Counted from the first letter of the stretch, positions 36,187 through 45,484 are shown. The stretch is DNA of 64,000 nucleotides from Pseudomonas sp. RIT409 (GCF_003052515.2 NZ_QARE02000019.1:1-64000), one strand, 5' to 3'. Made by a program: numbers and translations. The notes: generated from the letters alone by a model not told the origin.

Positions 36187-36482
36187 TTGCACGCGTATCC
36201 GAGAGCTCCGCCGGGCGGCAAAACTGTCCGGCGGGGTGATCGCAAGGCAAAACGTGTGTATGATGCGGCAGCCGGGAAATTCCCGGCTTTTTTGCGTCTA
36301 CACGATTGATTGGCCGTGGCGTAACTCGTGCCCGGCAGTTTTTTCGAGGGCGGCGTTCGCAACGCGCAGGGCGGTTTTGTCTGGGCATCATCGACCCGGC
36401 GCGGCCGTCCTGTTGAACGCTGTCTGCTTCACTCAAGGCTCGCCCAAGGGGTTGGCCGCCCGGATCATAGGGGAAAGGCGTA
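36187..36482. other. Leader region between hflC and hisZ (no gene seen)
   Basis: This 296-nt gap holds the terminator at 36270-36295 and presumably the hisZ promoter, but no credible gene. In P. aeruginosa, as I remember it, a ~60-residue DUF2065 membrane protein gene lies here; none of the forward frames translates to such a protein. A GC-rich inverted repeat (CCGCCGG/CCGGCGG) lies at about 36210-36235. Confidence 0.55.
36270..36295 (+). terminator. Rho-independent terminator after hflC
   Basis: AGCCGGG and CCCGGCT form a stem around an AATT-containing loop, followed directly by a run of T. It probably ends the hfq-hflX-hflK-hflC message. Confidence 0.85.
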
Positions 36483-37670
36483 ATGGCAACGGTTGACCGC
36501 TGGCTGCTGCCGGATGGCATCGAAGAAGTACTGCCGCCGGAAGCGGCGCGCATTGAAGTGGCGCGTCGTCAGGTGCTGGATCTGTTTCAAAGCTGGGGTT
36601 ACGAGTTCGTCGTGACCCCTCACATCGAATACCTCGAATCTCTGCTCACGGGCGCGGGTCAGGATCTGGATCTGCGCACCTTCAAAGTGGTCGATCCGCA
36701 ATCAGGTCGCCAGATGGGATTTCGTGCAGACATCACGCCACAGGTGGCGCGGATCGATGCCCACACATTGCGCCGCGAGGGTCCGAGCCGTCTTTGCTAC
36801 GCTGGTAGTGTCCTGCACGCTCAGCCTCGAGCGTTGTCGTCCTCGCGTAGCCCGATTCAACTCGGTGCTGAGTTGTACGGCGACGCCAGTCCGAGCAGTG
36901 ACGTCGAAGTCATCAGCCTGATGCTGGCCATGCTGCAACTGGCGCAGGTGCCCGATGTTCACATGGACTTGGGACATGTTGGCATCTACCGTGGCCTGGC
37001 CCGTGCGGCAGGGTTATCCGGCGAAGTCGAGCAACAGTTGTTCGATGCGCTGCAGCGCAAAGCCATCGACGAGGTCGTCGCCTTGACCGAAGGGTTGTCA
37101 GCCGACCTGGCCGCCATGCTGCGCGCGTTGGTCGATCTGTGCGGCGGTCGCGAAGTGTTGGACGCTGCACGTGAGCGGCTGGCCAAGGCGCCTGGGCCAG
37201 TGATCGATGCACTGGATGATCTGACGGAGATCGCCGAGCGCTTGTCGGCGCGTTTCCCGGATCTACCGCTGTATTTCGACCTCGGCGAGCTGCGTGGGTA
37301 CCACTATCACACCGGCGTGGTATTTGCGGTGTTCGTGCCTGGCGTGGGGCAGTCCATCGCACAAGGCGGTCGTTACGATGACATCGGCGCTGACTTTGGC
37401 CGCGCACGTCCGGCAACGGGCTTTTCTACCGATTTGAAAACCCTGGTCACGTTGGGGCGGGCGCAGATCGAATTGCCGTCTGGCGGCATCTGGATGCCGG
37501 ACAGTACGGATGCGGCCCTTTGGCAGGCAGTCTGCCAACTGCGCAGTGAGGGGCAGCGCGTGGTTCAAGCGTTGCCTGGCCAGCCGGTCTCGGCAGCGAA
37601 AGAAGCCGATTGCGATCGGCAATTGGTTCAGCATGGCGAGCGCTGGCAGGTAATGCCGCTGGCCGTTTGA
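36483..37670 (+). CDS. hisZ: ATP phosphoribosyltransferase regulatory subunit HisZ
   Basis: This histidyl-tRNA-synthetase paralogue (395 aa) binds the short form of HisG and makes the first histidine-synthesis step active and feedback-regulated. It shows class II synthetase-like motifs (FKVVDPQSGRQMGFRADITPQ, GGRYDDIG) without a full C-terminal anticodon domain. It implies a short-form HisG elsewhere in the genome. The start is behind GGGGAAAGG. Confidence 0.94.
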   Translation: MATVDRWLLPDGIEEVLPPEAARIEVARRQVLDLFQSWGYEFVVTPHIEYLESLLTGAGQDLDLRTFKVVDPQSGRQMGFRADITPQVARIDAHTLRREGPSRLCYAGSVLHAQPRALSSSRSPIQLGAELYGDASPSSDVEVISLMLAMLQLAQVPDVHMDLGHVGIYRGLARAAGLSGEVEQQLFDALQRKAIDEVVALTEGLSADLAAMLRALVDLCGGREVLDAARERLAKAPGPVIDALDDLTEIAERLSARFPDLPLYFDLGELRGYHYHTGVVFAVFVPGVGQSIAQGGRYDDIGADFGRARPATGFSTDLKTLVTLGRAQIELPSGGIWMPDSTDAALWQAVCQLRSEGQRVVQALPGQPVSAAKEADCDRQLVQHGERWQVMPLAV

Positions 37671-37726
37671 GTTATTCCAGTCGGCTGCAGGCCGGCACCC
37701 AGTTTGCGTGAATGAGGACAAGTGTT

Positions 37727-39019
37727 ATGGGTAAGAATGTCGTAGTCCTGGGCACCCAGTGGGGTGATGAGGGCAAAGGCAAGATCGTTGATCTGCTGAC
37801 CGAACATGCTACCGCGGTAGTTCGCTATCAAGGCGGCCACAACGCCGGTCACACCCTGGTGATCGATGGCGAGAAAACCGTTCTGCACCTGATTCCGTCC
37901 GGTGTACTGCGCGAAGGCGTGCAGTGCCTGATCGGCAACGGTGTGGTCGTAGCGCCTGATGCGCTCATGCGTGAAATTACCAAGCTGGAAGAGAAAGGCA
38001 TTCCGGTGCGCGAGCGTCTGCGCATCAGCCCGTCCTGCCCGCTGATCCTGTCGTACCACGTTGCGCTCGATCAGGCCCGTGAAAAGGCTCGTGGCGAGCA
38101 CAAGATCGGCACCACCGGTCGTGGCATCGGCCCGGCCTACGAAGACAAGGTTGCACGTCGTGGCCTGCGCATCGGTGACCTGTTCCACCGCGAGCGTTTC
38201 GCCGCCAAGCTGGGCGAGCTGCTGGACTACCACAACTTCGTGCTGGTCAATTACTACAAAGAGCCTGCGATCGACTTTCAGAAAACACTCGACGAGTGCA
38301 TGGAATACGCCGAACTGCTCAAGCCGATGATGCTGGACGTCACTGCTGCGCTGCACGAGATGCGTCGCGCTGGCAAAGACATCATGTTTGAAGGCGCTCA
38401 AGGTTCGCTGCTGGACATCGACCACGGCACCTACCCCTACGTCACCAGCTCCAACACCACTGCTGGTGGTATCGCCACTGGTTCCGGTGTGGGCCCGATG
38501 TTCATCGACTACATCCTGGGCATCACCAAGGCGTACACCACTCGCGTCGGTTCCGGTCCGTTCCCGACCGAACTGTTCGACGACGTCGGTGCCTTCCTGG
38601 CCAAGCGTGGCCACGAGTTCGGTGCTACCACCGGCCGTGCCCGTCGTTGCGGATGGTTCGATGCCGTCATCCTGCGCCGCGCCATCGACGTGAACAGTAT
38701 CTCGGGCCTCTGCCTGACCAAGCTGGACGTCCTGGATGGACTGGAAACCATCAACATCTGCGTAGGCTACGAAAACGAAAACGGCGCTGTGATCGATGCA
38801 CCGACCGATGCCGACAGCTACGTGGGCCTCAAACCCGTGTATGAGCAGATGCCCGGCTGGTCGGAGTCGACCCTGGGGGCCAAGACCCTGGAAGAATTGC
38901 CAGCCAACGCTGTCGCTTACATCAAGCGCTTGGAAGCGCTGGTTGGGGCGCCCATCGACATTATTTCGACGGGCCCGGATCGCAACGAGACCATCATCCT
39001 GCGTCACCCGTTTGGCTGA
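37727..39019 (+). CDS. purA: Adenylosuccinate synthetase
   Basis: The product makes adenylosuccinate from IMP and aspartate with GTP, the first committed AMP step. It has 430 aa with the N-terminal GTP loop GTQWGDEGKGK, GGHNAGHT, GTTGRGIGPAYEDK and the C-terminal guanine-binding region. The start MGKNVVVLG is at 37727. It follows hisZ by 56 nt. Confidence 0.97.
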   Translation: MGKNVVVLGTQWGDEGKGKIVDLLTEHATAVVRYQGGHNAGHTLVIDGEKTVLHLIPSGVLREGVQCLIGNGVVVAPDALMREITKLEEKGIPVRERLRISPSCPLILSYHVALDQAREKARGEHKIGTTGRGIGPAYEDKVARRGLRIGDLFHRERFAAKLGELLDYHNFVLVNYYKEPAIDFQKTLDECMEYAELLKPMMLDVTAALHEMRRAGKDIMFEGAQGSLLDIDHGTYPYVTSSNTTAGGIATGSGVGPMFIDYILGITKAYTTRVGSGPFPTELFDDVGAFLAKRGHEFGATTGRARRCGWFDAVILRRAIDVNSISGLCLTKLDVLDGLETINICVGYENENGAVIDAPTDADSYVGLKPVYEQMPGWSESTLGAKTLEELPANAVAYIKRLEALVGAPIDIISTGPDRNETIILRHPFG

Positions 39020-39039
39020 TAAGTCGTTGAAATGCAAAG

Positions 39040-39067
39040 AGGGGTCGCAACTGCGACCCTTTTTTTA
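39040..39067 (+). terminator. Rho-independent terminator after purA
   Basis: GGGTCGCA (39042-39049) pairs with TGCGACCC (39052-39059), followed by a run of seven T or more. Confidence 0.93.
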
Positions 39068-39170
39068 TGTGTTTATGATCCTGATCATCAGAACGGCACG
39101 CCCCTTGCTGTAGATAACGTCAAACAAGATGCCACCATTTTAATGGCGTTCGTTGTCGGGGGAGTCTCCA

Positions 39171-41105
39171 GTGTCAGCCGTCCTATCGCTTCTGCGCAGT
39201 CGTTTGCTGCGTCCCGTTTTCATCGCTCTTGGCATTGCCCTTTTGGTGCAAGTGCTGGTGGCTGTCGCCCTTACCCGGAGCACCGTCACTGCGCTCGAAG
39301 CTGATCTGGCAGCGCGCCTGGGTGTAGATTCGCAACACTTGTCGGGCGAACTTGAGCAAGCGAGCCGCGACGTTACCGCGAGCCTCGACAGCCTCTCGCA
39401 GAATACCCGGCAGCGCCTGAGCGCAGGGCTTTCGACTCGTCTGAAGGATGAGCAGAAACAACTTCGAGCAACGCTGGAGAAAGCGCTGAAGGACTCCGCC
39501 ACTGATATGGCCGAGCTTCTGGCGGCTGTAGCGCCGCGGGCCATGTGGGACAACGACACCCCAACACTTTCCGAATTCGCACGACGCGCACAGCGTAATC
39601 CCAACGTTCTGTTCATGGTTTACGACGATGCTCAGGGTGAACACCTCACTCGTTACTTGAATCGCGATAACGAATCGATCAAGAACCTGCTCGCTAAAGG
39701 TGAAGGGGAGCGGGCGATGGATAAAGTGCTGAATGCGGCTCAAAAAGACCCTTCCGTGTATTACGTCGAAGCGTCGATCAGTCCGAACGGGGTTGAGATC
39801 GGCAAAGTCCGCATGGGCGTGTCGACTGCATCGGTCGAGGCCGACTTGGCTGCCCTGGACAAGCGATTCGCTGCGCTGATCGCCAATGGCGAGCAACTGG
39901 TGTCTGACAGCCTGGGCGGAGCGGCTGCCGAGAGTTCGTCGGCCCTGCGTGCACGGCTGCAAACTGCCCAGTCCTCCGCTGATGCGATGGCGACCAATAC
40001 CAGCGCCGCCGTGCAGGATGCTGCGACGACCTTGCGTTGGAGGATCGGTGTCGGTCTGGCGTTGGTCGGCTTGGGTGTTCTTCTTGCCTTGGCGGTAGTC
40101 CTGGGGCGTCGTGTCGTGTTGCGCCTGCAACTGCTCAACCGCGCGCTGGATGACTTGGCGGCCGGGGAGGGTGACCTAACCAAGCGCGTCAAACTCAACA
40201 GCAATGATGAGATCGGTGATATGGCTTCCGCCGTCAACCGCTTCGTTGACAAGTTGCAGCCCATCGTCCGTGAGGCAGGGGATGTTGCCCAGCAGACGGG
40301 TGTCGAGATCGGTGCGATGAGCAAACGCAACGCAGGCGCCGATGCAGCGGCTGAATTGCAGCGTGACGAGGTCGCGGCCAGTCTTCAGGCGTTGTCCCAG
40401 ATGGCCGATGAGGCGCAGGCCGAGAGTCAGGCGATGCAGGCGGCTTTGCAGCAGGTTGTGGATATTCGACAGGCCACCGATGAAAACACGCGAACCTCGA
40501 ATCAGGTGGGCAGCCTCATCGAGGCCTTGGCCGGGCAGGTCGATGCCGGGGCTCAGGTGATCGAGCGTCTTGCCAAGCAGAGCGAACAGATTGAGGTGGT
40601 GCTGGAGGTCATTCATGGCATCGCTGAGCAGACCAACTTGCTGGCGCTCAACGCAGCGATCGAAGCAGCCCGTGCGGGTGAAACCGGTCGCGGGTTTGCG
40701 GTGGTTGCCGATGAAGTACGCGCCTTGGCCAGTAAGACACAGAGTTCGACGGGAGACATCCAGGAGCACATCACCAAACTGCAATCGGGTGCAAAAGAGG
40801 CGGTCGCCACCATCGGTCTGGCGGGAAGGCAAGCCAAGGAAGGGCTTGAAGTGCTTCGAGACAGTGCGCGTCTGCAGCAAAGTGTCCAGGCTTCTGTCGA
40901 GCAGGTTCATGCCGCAATCGGGCTGGCGACACGGGCCGCCGAGCATCAGGCCAAAGACGCTCAAGCGGTCAGGGGACGCGTCGAAGTGATCCATGCTCAG
41001 GCGGAGAAAGCCGCGCAGGCCGTCGTCGAAACCACCGCCAGTGGCAAGACGTTGGACAAACTGGCGGCGCAGCTCAAGGCCAGTCTCGGCCAGTTTCGCG
41101 CTTGA
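39171..41105 (+). CDS. Methyl-accepting chemotaxis protein
   Basis: This transmembrane chemoreceptor has 644 aa from GTG 39171, which lies 6 nt after GGGGGAG. TM1 is about residues 14-36 (RPVFIALGIALLVQVLV). A periplasmic ligand domain of ~250 residues follows, of no class I can name with confidence, then TM2 (IGVGLALVGLGVLLALAVVLG) and a HAMP domain. The cytoplasmic signalling hairpin has the universal tip EQTNLLALNAAIEAARAGE and GRGFAVVADEVRALA. No C-terminal CheR-binding pentapeptide is seen. The ligand is unknown. The gene lies alone between purA and the tRNA-Leu pair. Confidence 0.92.
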   Translation: MSAVLSLLRSRLLRPVFIALGIALLVQVLVAVALTRSTVTALEADLAARLGVDSQHLSGELEQASRDVTASLDSLSQNTRQRLSAGLSTRLKDEQKQLRATLEKALKDSATDMAELLAAVAPRAMWDNDTPTLSEFARRAQRNPNVLFMVYDDAQGEHLTRYLNRDNESIKNLLAKGEGERAMDKVLNAAQKDPSVYYVEASISPNGVEIGKVRMGVSTASVEADLAALDKRFAALIANGEQLVSDSLGGAAAESSSALRARLQTAQSSADAMATNTSAAVQDAATTLRWRIGVGLALVGLGVLLALAVVLGRRVVLRLQLLNRALDDLAAGEGDLTKRVKLNSNDEIGDMASAVNRFVDKLQPIVREAGDVAQQTGVEIGAMSKRNAGADAAAELQRDEVAASLQALSQMADEAQAESQAMQAALQQVVDIRQATDENTRTSNQVGSLIEALAGQVDAGAQVIERLAKQSEQIEVVLEVIHGIAEQTNLLALNAAIEAARAGETGRGFAVVADEVRALASKTQSSTGDIQEHITKLQSGAKEAVATIGLAGRQAKEGLEVLRDSARLQQSVQASVEQVHAAIGLATRAAEHQAKDAQAVRGRVEVIHAQAEKAAQAVVETTASGKTLDKLAAQLKASLGQFRA

Positions 41106-41193
41106 GGGGTGAGTGATCGTGGGGAAGGGCGCCTGCAGCATCTTGGTGATCGCTGCAGGTGATCGAGGCGATTTTACATACCCCATAAAGCAC

Positions 41194-41217
41194 AAAACCG
41201 AGCGCTTGGCTCGGTTT
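41194..41217 (-). terminator. Terminator of the first tRNA-Leu
   Basis: AAACCGAGC and GCTCGGTTT form a stem around GCTTG. On the minus strand it lies downstream of the tRNA at 41227-41313 and is followed by TTTTGTGCTTT. Its sequence is nearly identical to the terminator at 41534-41557. Confidence 0.85.
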
Positions 41218-41226
41218 CGTTTTGTA

Positions 41227-41313
41227 TGGTGCCCAGGAGAAGACTCGAACTTCCACGACCGTAAGGTCACCAGCACCTGAAGCTGGCGTGTCTACCAATT
41301 TCACCACCTGGGC
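41227..41313 (-). tRNA. tRNA-Leu (anticodon CAG)
   Basis: An 87-nt gene with encoded CCA. Acceptor stem GCCCAGG/CCTGGGC, long variable arm typical of tRNA-Leu, T-loop TTCGAGT, and anticodon stem CCAGC-TTCAGGT-GCTGG giving CAG. It differs from the next copy by a compensated base pair in the acceptor stem. Confidence 0.96.
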
Positions 41314-41322
41314 ATGGCGCTG

Positions 41323-41351
41323 ATTTAATTAGATATTTCGTCCAAGTGCAA
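41323..41351 (-). promoter_or_regulatory. Probable sigma-70 promoter of the first tRNA-Leu
   Basis: Read on the minus strand, TTGCAC (41351-41346), a 17-nt spacer and TTAAAT (41328-41323) lie about 10 nt upstream of the tRNA. A related sequence (sharing GACGAAATAT) precedes the second copy at 41661-41691. Confidence 0.6.
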
Positions 41352-41533
41352 CATAAATTTGAGATTTTTTACCGCTGGGGCATTCAGGCCGTCGGCAGAG
41401 GCGCTTTTCTTTCGCGTTTTCTTGGAATGAGCACAACGTGGACCGCCATAGCCCCCAGTGGGTAGCGGCAATAAAAATGTTCTAGGCTGGAGGCTGTTTC
41501 GTGCGGAGAGGTTTTTCATATGCCGAAAAGCAC

Positions 41534-41557
41534 AAAACCGAGCGCATGGCTCGGTTT
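41534..41557 (-). terminator. Terminator of the second tRNA-Leu
   Basis: AAACCGAGC and GCTCGGTTT form a stem around GCATG, followed on the minus strand by TTTTGTGCTTTT. It is a near copy of the terminator at 41194-41217. Confidence 0.85.
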
Positions 41558-41565
41558 CGTTGAAT

Positions 41566-41652
41566 TGGTGCCCAGAAGAAGACTCGAACTTCCACGACCG
41601 TAAGGTCACCAGCACCTGAAGCTGGCGTGTCTACCAATTTCACCATCTGGGC
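41566..41652 (-). tRNA. tRNA-Leu (anticodon CAG)
   Basis: A second 87-nt tRNA-Leu with encoded CCA and the same anticodon arm. The acceptor stem reads GCCCAGA/TCTGGGC, so one pair differs from the first copy but stays paired. The two genes lie 252 nt apart on the same strand, each with its own promoter-like sequence and terminator. Confidence 0.96.
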
Positions 41653-41868
41653 AAGTCGTTGATTTCAATCGAATATTTCGTCTGATTTCAACTACAACGT
41701 GGGCAGTGCCGTCGTTGTGGGGCGCATCTTACGGATGAGATTCGGGCCTGTAAAGACCCGCAGTGAAATTTTTTTTGAAAGCGCGCAATTGCCCTATTAA
41801 CGCTGGCTTCGCGTTTCAATCGGGTATATGCCAAACTAATTGCATACAGATAAGGTGAATTCATTCTA

Positions 41869-44478
41869 ATGGCCGATTGGCAGTCCCTCGATCCCGAGGC
41901 CGCTCGAGAAGCGGAAAAATACGAAAACCCCATCCCCAGCCGCGAGCTGATTCTGCAGCACCTCTCCGAGCGTGGTTCGCCCGCTGCCCGCGAAGAACTG
42001 GTTGCCGAGTTTGGCCTGACGACTGAAGACCAGATCGAGGCCCTGCGCCGACGTCTGCGCGCAATGGAGCGTGATGCTCAGCTGATTTATACCCGGCGCG
42101 GCACCTACGCACCCGTAGACAAGCTCGACCTCATCCTGGGTCGTATCAGCGGGCATCGCGACGGCTTCGGTTTCCTGGTGCCCGACGATGGATCCGACGA
42201 TCTGTTCATGAGTCCAGCGCAGATGCGTCTGGTGTTCGATGGCGATCGCGCCCTGGCGCGTGTGTCGGGTCTGGATCGTCGCGGCCGCCGCGAAGGTGTG
42301 ATCGTGGAAGTCGTCTCCCGCGCGCACGAAACCATCGTCGGTCGCTATTTCGAAGAGCAGGGCATCGGTTTCGTCGTTGCCGATAACCCCAAGATTCAGC
42401 AAGAAGTCCTGGTGACGCCAGGGCGGAACGCCAACGCCAAGGTCGGTCAGTTCGTCGAGGTGAAAATCACCCATTGGCCGACCCCGCGCTTCCAGCCACA
42501 GGGCGATGTGATCGAAGTGGTCGGCAACTACATGGCGCCGGGCATGGAAATCGATGTGGCGTTGCGCACTTACGACATTCCCCATGTGTGGCCCGAGGGC
42601 GTGCTCAAGGAAGCCGGACGGCTCAAGCCCGAAGTGCTGGAGCGAGACAAGGAGCATCGTGTCGATCTGCGCCATCTTCCGTTTGTCACGATCGACGGCG
42701 AAGACGCGCGTGATTTCGACGACGCTGTTTATTGCGAAGCCAAACCCGGCAAGCTGCGGCTTTTCTCCGGGGGCTGGAAGCTGTACGTCGCGATCGCGGA
42801 CGTTTCCAGCTACGTGAAGATCGGCTCCGCACTGGACGCCGAAGCGCAGGTGCGTGGCAACTCGGTGTATTTCCCCGAGCGCGTGGTGCCGATGTTGCCT
42901 GAGCAGCTCTCCAATGGGTTGTGCTCGCTGAACCCGTTGGTCGATCGCCTGGCGATGGTCTGCGAAATGACCATCTCCAAGACCGGCGAGATGACCGATT
43001 ACGTGTTCTATGAAGCTGTTATTCACTCCCACGCGCGGCTGACCTACAACAAGGTCAGTACCCTGCTGGAGCACTCGAAAACGGCCGACGCGAAAAAGCT
43101 GCGGGGTGAATACGGCGAAGTCCTGCCACACCTCAAGCAGCTTTATGCGCTGTATAAAGTTCTGCTGGGCGCGCGTCATGCCCGGGGTGCGATCGATTTC
43201 GAAACCCAGGAAACGCGCATCATCTTCGGCTCGGAGCGCAAGATTGCGGAAATTCGGCCGACGCAGCGCAACGACGCTCACAAACTGATCGAGGAGTGCA
43301 TGCTGGCCGCCAACGTGGCCACGGCGGAGTTCCTCAAGAAGCATGAAATCCCTGCGTTGTATCGGGTTCACGATGGTCCGCCGCCAGAGCGTCTGGAAAA
43401 GCTGCGCGCTTTCCTGGGTGAACTGGGACTGTCGCTACACAAAGGCAAGGACGGCCCGTCGCCCAAGGACTATCAGGCGCTGCTGGAGTCGATCAAGGAT
43501 CGTCCGGACTATCACCTGATCCAGACCGTCATGTTGCGGTCGTTGAGCCAGGCGGTGTACACCTCCGACAACAACGGGCATTTCGGTCTCAATTACGAAG
43601 CGTATACCCACTTTACGTCGCCTATCCGCCGTTACCCGGATCTGCTGACCCACCGCGCCATTCGCAGTGTCATTCGCTCCAAGCAGGATACGCCCCACGT
43701 GCGACGCGCCGGGGCTCCCACCATTCCGAAGGCGCGGATCTATCCGTACGACGAAGCGGCGCTGGAGCAACTGGGCGAGCAGTGCTCGATGAGCGAACGC
43801 CGCGCTGACGAGGCTACCCGCGACGTTGTGAACTGGCTCAAGTGCGAATTCATGAAGGATCGCGTGGGCGAGTCGTTCCCCGGTGTGATCACCGCAGTCA
43901 CCGGCTTTGGTCTGTTTGTCGAGCTGACCGACATCTACGTCGAGGGCTTGGTGCACGTCACCGCACTGCCAGGTGACTACTACCATTTCGACCCGGTTCA
44001 TCACCGCCTGGCGGGCGAGCGCACAGGTCGAAGCTTCCGACTGGGGGATTCGGTCGAAGTGCGAGTCATGCGCGTCGATCTCGATGAGCGGAAAATCGAC
44101 TTCGAAATGTCGGACAAGCCTGCCATGGCACCCACAGGTCGCAAGCGCAAGGCTGCCGAAGCGAAGCCTGCACCGGTGCAGAAAGCCGAGAAGGCAAAGG
44201 AAACGGTGACGCTCTCCAAGCCGAGTCGTCGTCCTGCCAAGGAGCCTGTCGAAGCCTACCGCGCCAGCGATGCTGCAGCCAAAAATGCTGAAGTCCGCAA
44301 GAGTCGCGAGATGAAAAAGGCCTTGCTGGCCGAAGCCAAGAGCGGCGGCAAGTCTGCCAAGGGTGACGACAGTGGTTCGGGCAAAAGCTCGAAGCCAACC
44401 AAGCATCGCAAGGGCGGATCGGGCTCGTCCACGGCTTCCAAAAGCGGTGGCGCACGTAAACCTAAGGCCAAATCATGA
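41869..44478 (+). CDS. rnr: Ribonuclease R
   Basis: This processive 3'-5' exoribonuclease degrades structured RNA and helps in rRNA quality control. It has 869 aa. Domains in order: winged-helix-like N-terminus (ILQHLSERGSPAAREELVAEF), cold-shock domains, RNB catalytic domain with GEDARDFDDAVYCE, S1 domain (FPGVITAVTGFGLFVEL), and a Lys/Ser-rich basic tail from about residue 750. It overlaps rlmB by 4 nt. Confidence 0.97.
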   Translation: MADWQSLDPEAAREAEKYENPIPSRELILQHLSERGSPAAREELVAEFGLTTEDQIEALRRRLRAMERDAQLIYTRRGTYAPVDKLDLILGRISGHRDGFGFLVPDDGSDDLFMSPAQMRLVFDGDRALARVSGLDRRGRREGVIVEVVSRAHETIVGRYFEEQGIGFVVADNPKIQQEVLVTPGRNANAKVGQFVEVKITHWPTPRFQPQGDVIEVVGNYMAPGMEIDVALRTYDIPHVWPEGVLKEAGRLKPEVLERDKEHRVDLRHLPFVTIDGEDARDFDDAVYCEAKPGKLRLFSGGWKLYVAIADVSSYVKIGSALDAEAQVRGNSVYFPERVVPMLPEQLSNGLCSLNPLVDRLAMVCEMTISKTGEMTDYVFYEAVIHSHARLTYNKVSTLLEHSKTADAKKLRGEYGEVLPHLKQLYALYKVLLGARHARGAIDFETQETRIIFGSERKIAEIRPTQRNDAHKLIEECMLAANVATAEFLKKHEIPALYRVHDGPPPERLEKLRAFLGELGLSLHKGKDGPSPKDYQALLESIKDRPDYHLIQTVMLRSLSQAVYTSDNNGHFGLNYEAYTHFTSPIRRYPDLLTHRAIRSVIRSKQDTPHVRRAGAPTIPKARIYPYDEAALEQLGEQCSMSERRADEATRDVVNWLKCEFMKDRVGESFPGVITAVTGFGLFVELTDIYVEGLVHVTALPGDYYHFDPVHHRLAGERTGRSFRLGDSVEVRVMRVDLDERKIDFEMSDKPAMAPTGRKRKAAEAKPAPVQKAEKAKETVTLSKPSRRPAKEPVEAYRASDAAAKNAEVRKSREMKKALLAEAKSGGKSAKGDDSGSGKSSKPTKHRKGGSGSSTASKSGGARKPKAKS

Positions 44479-45236
44479 GTCAGTTGGAAAAAATCTACGG
44501 TGTGCATGCCGTGGAGGCATTGCTTCGTCATCACCCCAAGCGAGTCAAGCAAATCTGGCTGGCCGAGGGGCGTAGCGATCCGCGCGTTCAGGTGCTGGTC
44601 GATCTGGCTGCGCAAAATCGAGTGCAAGTCGGCCAGGCCGAGCGGCGAGAAATGGATGCGTGGGTCGAAGGCGTGCACCAGGGCGTTGTCGCTGAGGTGA
44701 GCCCCAGCCAGGTCTGGGGCGAAGCGATGCTCGACGAGCTGCTGGACCGCACAGAGGGGGCGCCATTGATTCTGGTGCTCGACGGTGTGACGGACCCGCA
44801 CAACCTCGGCGCCTGTCTGCGCACGGCTGATGCTGCAGGTGCGTTGGCGGTGATCGTGCCCAAGGACAAGTCAGCGACGTTGACGCCGACAGTGCGAAAA
44901 GTTGCCTGCGGTGCGGCGGAAGTCATTCCTCTCGTGGCCGTCACCAACCTGGCGCGCACACTGGAAAAACTTCAGCAGCGTGGGTTGTGGATCGTCGGCA
45001 CGGCAGGCGAGGCGGAGCAGGAGCTGTATCAGCAGGATCTGACGGGGCCGCTGATCATGATCATGGGTGCCGAAGGCAAAGGCATGCGTCGCCTGACTCG
45101 CGAGCATTGTGACTACCTCGTTCGCTTGCCGATGGCCGGTAGCGTCAGCAGCCTCAACGTTTCGGTAGCCACGGGCGTTTGCCTGTTCGAAGCCATGCGC
45201 CAGCGCGCCGCCAAGGCCGCCGCTCGGTCGTCGTGA
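44475..45236 (+). CDS. rlmB: 23S rRNA (guanosine-2'-O-)-methyltransferase RlmB
   Basis: The product methylates G2251 (E. coli numbering) of 23S rRNA. It has 253 aa: N-terminal substrate-binding domain (EKIYGVHAVEALLRHHP) and a SpoU knot domain with VTDPHNLGACLRTADAAGA, IMGAEGKGMRRL and LNVSVATGV. The ATG overlaps the rnr stop (ATGA). Confidence 0.96.
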   Translation: MSQLEKIYGVHAVEALLRHHPKRVKQIWLAEGRSDPRVQVLVDLAAQNRVQVGQAERREMDAWVEGVHQGVVAEVSPSQVWGEAMLDELLDRTEGAPLILVLDGVTDPHNLGACLRTADAAGALAVIVPKDKSATLTPTVRKVACGAAEVIPLVAVTNLARTLEKLQQRGLWIVGTAGEAEQELYQQDLTGPLIMIMGAEGKGMRRLTREHCDYLVRLPMAGSVSSLNVSVATGVCLFEAMRQRAAKAAARSS

Positions 45237-45245
45237 GCTTCAACT

Positions 45246-45289
45246 GCAAGCAACAAGCTGAAGCCGTCCGTGATCAGCTTGTGGCTTGT
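45246..45289 (+). terminator. Large imperfect hairpin after rlmB
   Basis: A 16-nt arm (45246-45261) pairs with 45274-45289 with two mismatches around a 12-nt loop. The CAAGC/CAGCTTG-rich arms look like a short Pseudomonas intergenic repeat. There is no strong T run. Confidence 0.55.
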
Positions 45290-45337
45290 GGCTCAATACC
45301 GTTGAATCCGCGTTTGTTCAAATAATCGCCAATTACC

Positions 45338-45366
45338 TTGCGCCGTTTCGGGCCCTTCTCTACAAT
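45338..45366 (+). promoter_or_regulatory. Sigma-70 promoter of the rpsF operon
   Basis: TTGCGC (45338-45343), a 17-nt spacer and TACAAT (45361-45366) give a good sigma-70 match upstream of rpsF. It implies a leader of about 110 nt. Confidence 0.75.
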
Positions 45367-45442
45367 TGCGCCCCTTGCTGTCATGGCAGGCACTGATGTG
45401 CCTGTTCCTGTGCAAGCCAAACCCGTGTTTTTCACTCCTTGT

Positions 45443-45461
45443 CTGACCGCTCTGGCGGCAG
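45443..45461 (+). promoter_or_regulatory. Possible S6:S18-binding leader hairpin of rpsF
   Basis: CTGACCGC (45443-45450) and GCGGCAG (45455-45461) form a hairpin with one bulged A, about 25 nt before the rpsF start. Many bacteria autoregulate rpsF-rpsR by an S6:S18 complex that binds an ACCG-containing leader. The match here is by eye only. Confidence 0.35.
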
Positions 45462-45484
45462 GCTACAACCCGTAAGGAGCATTC

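Noticed and set aside
36236..36496. 86-codon ORF before hisZ, considered as the missing DUF2065 gene
   Set aside because: The translation is Arg/Ala-rich without membrane helices and crosses the hisZ start.
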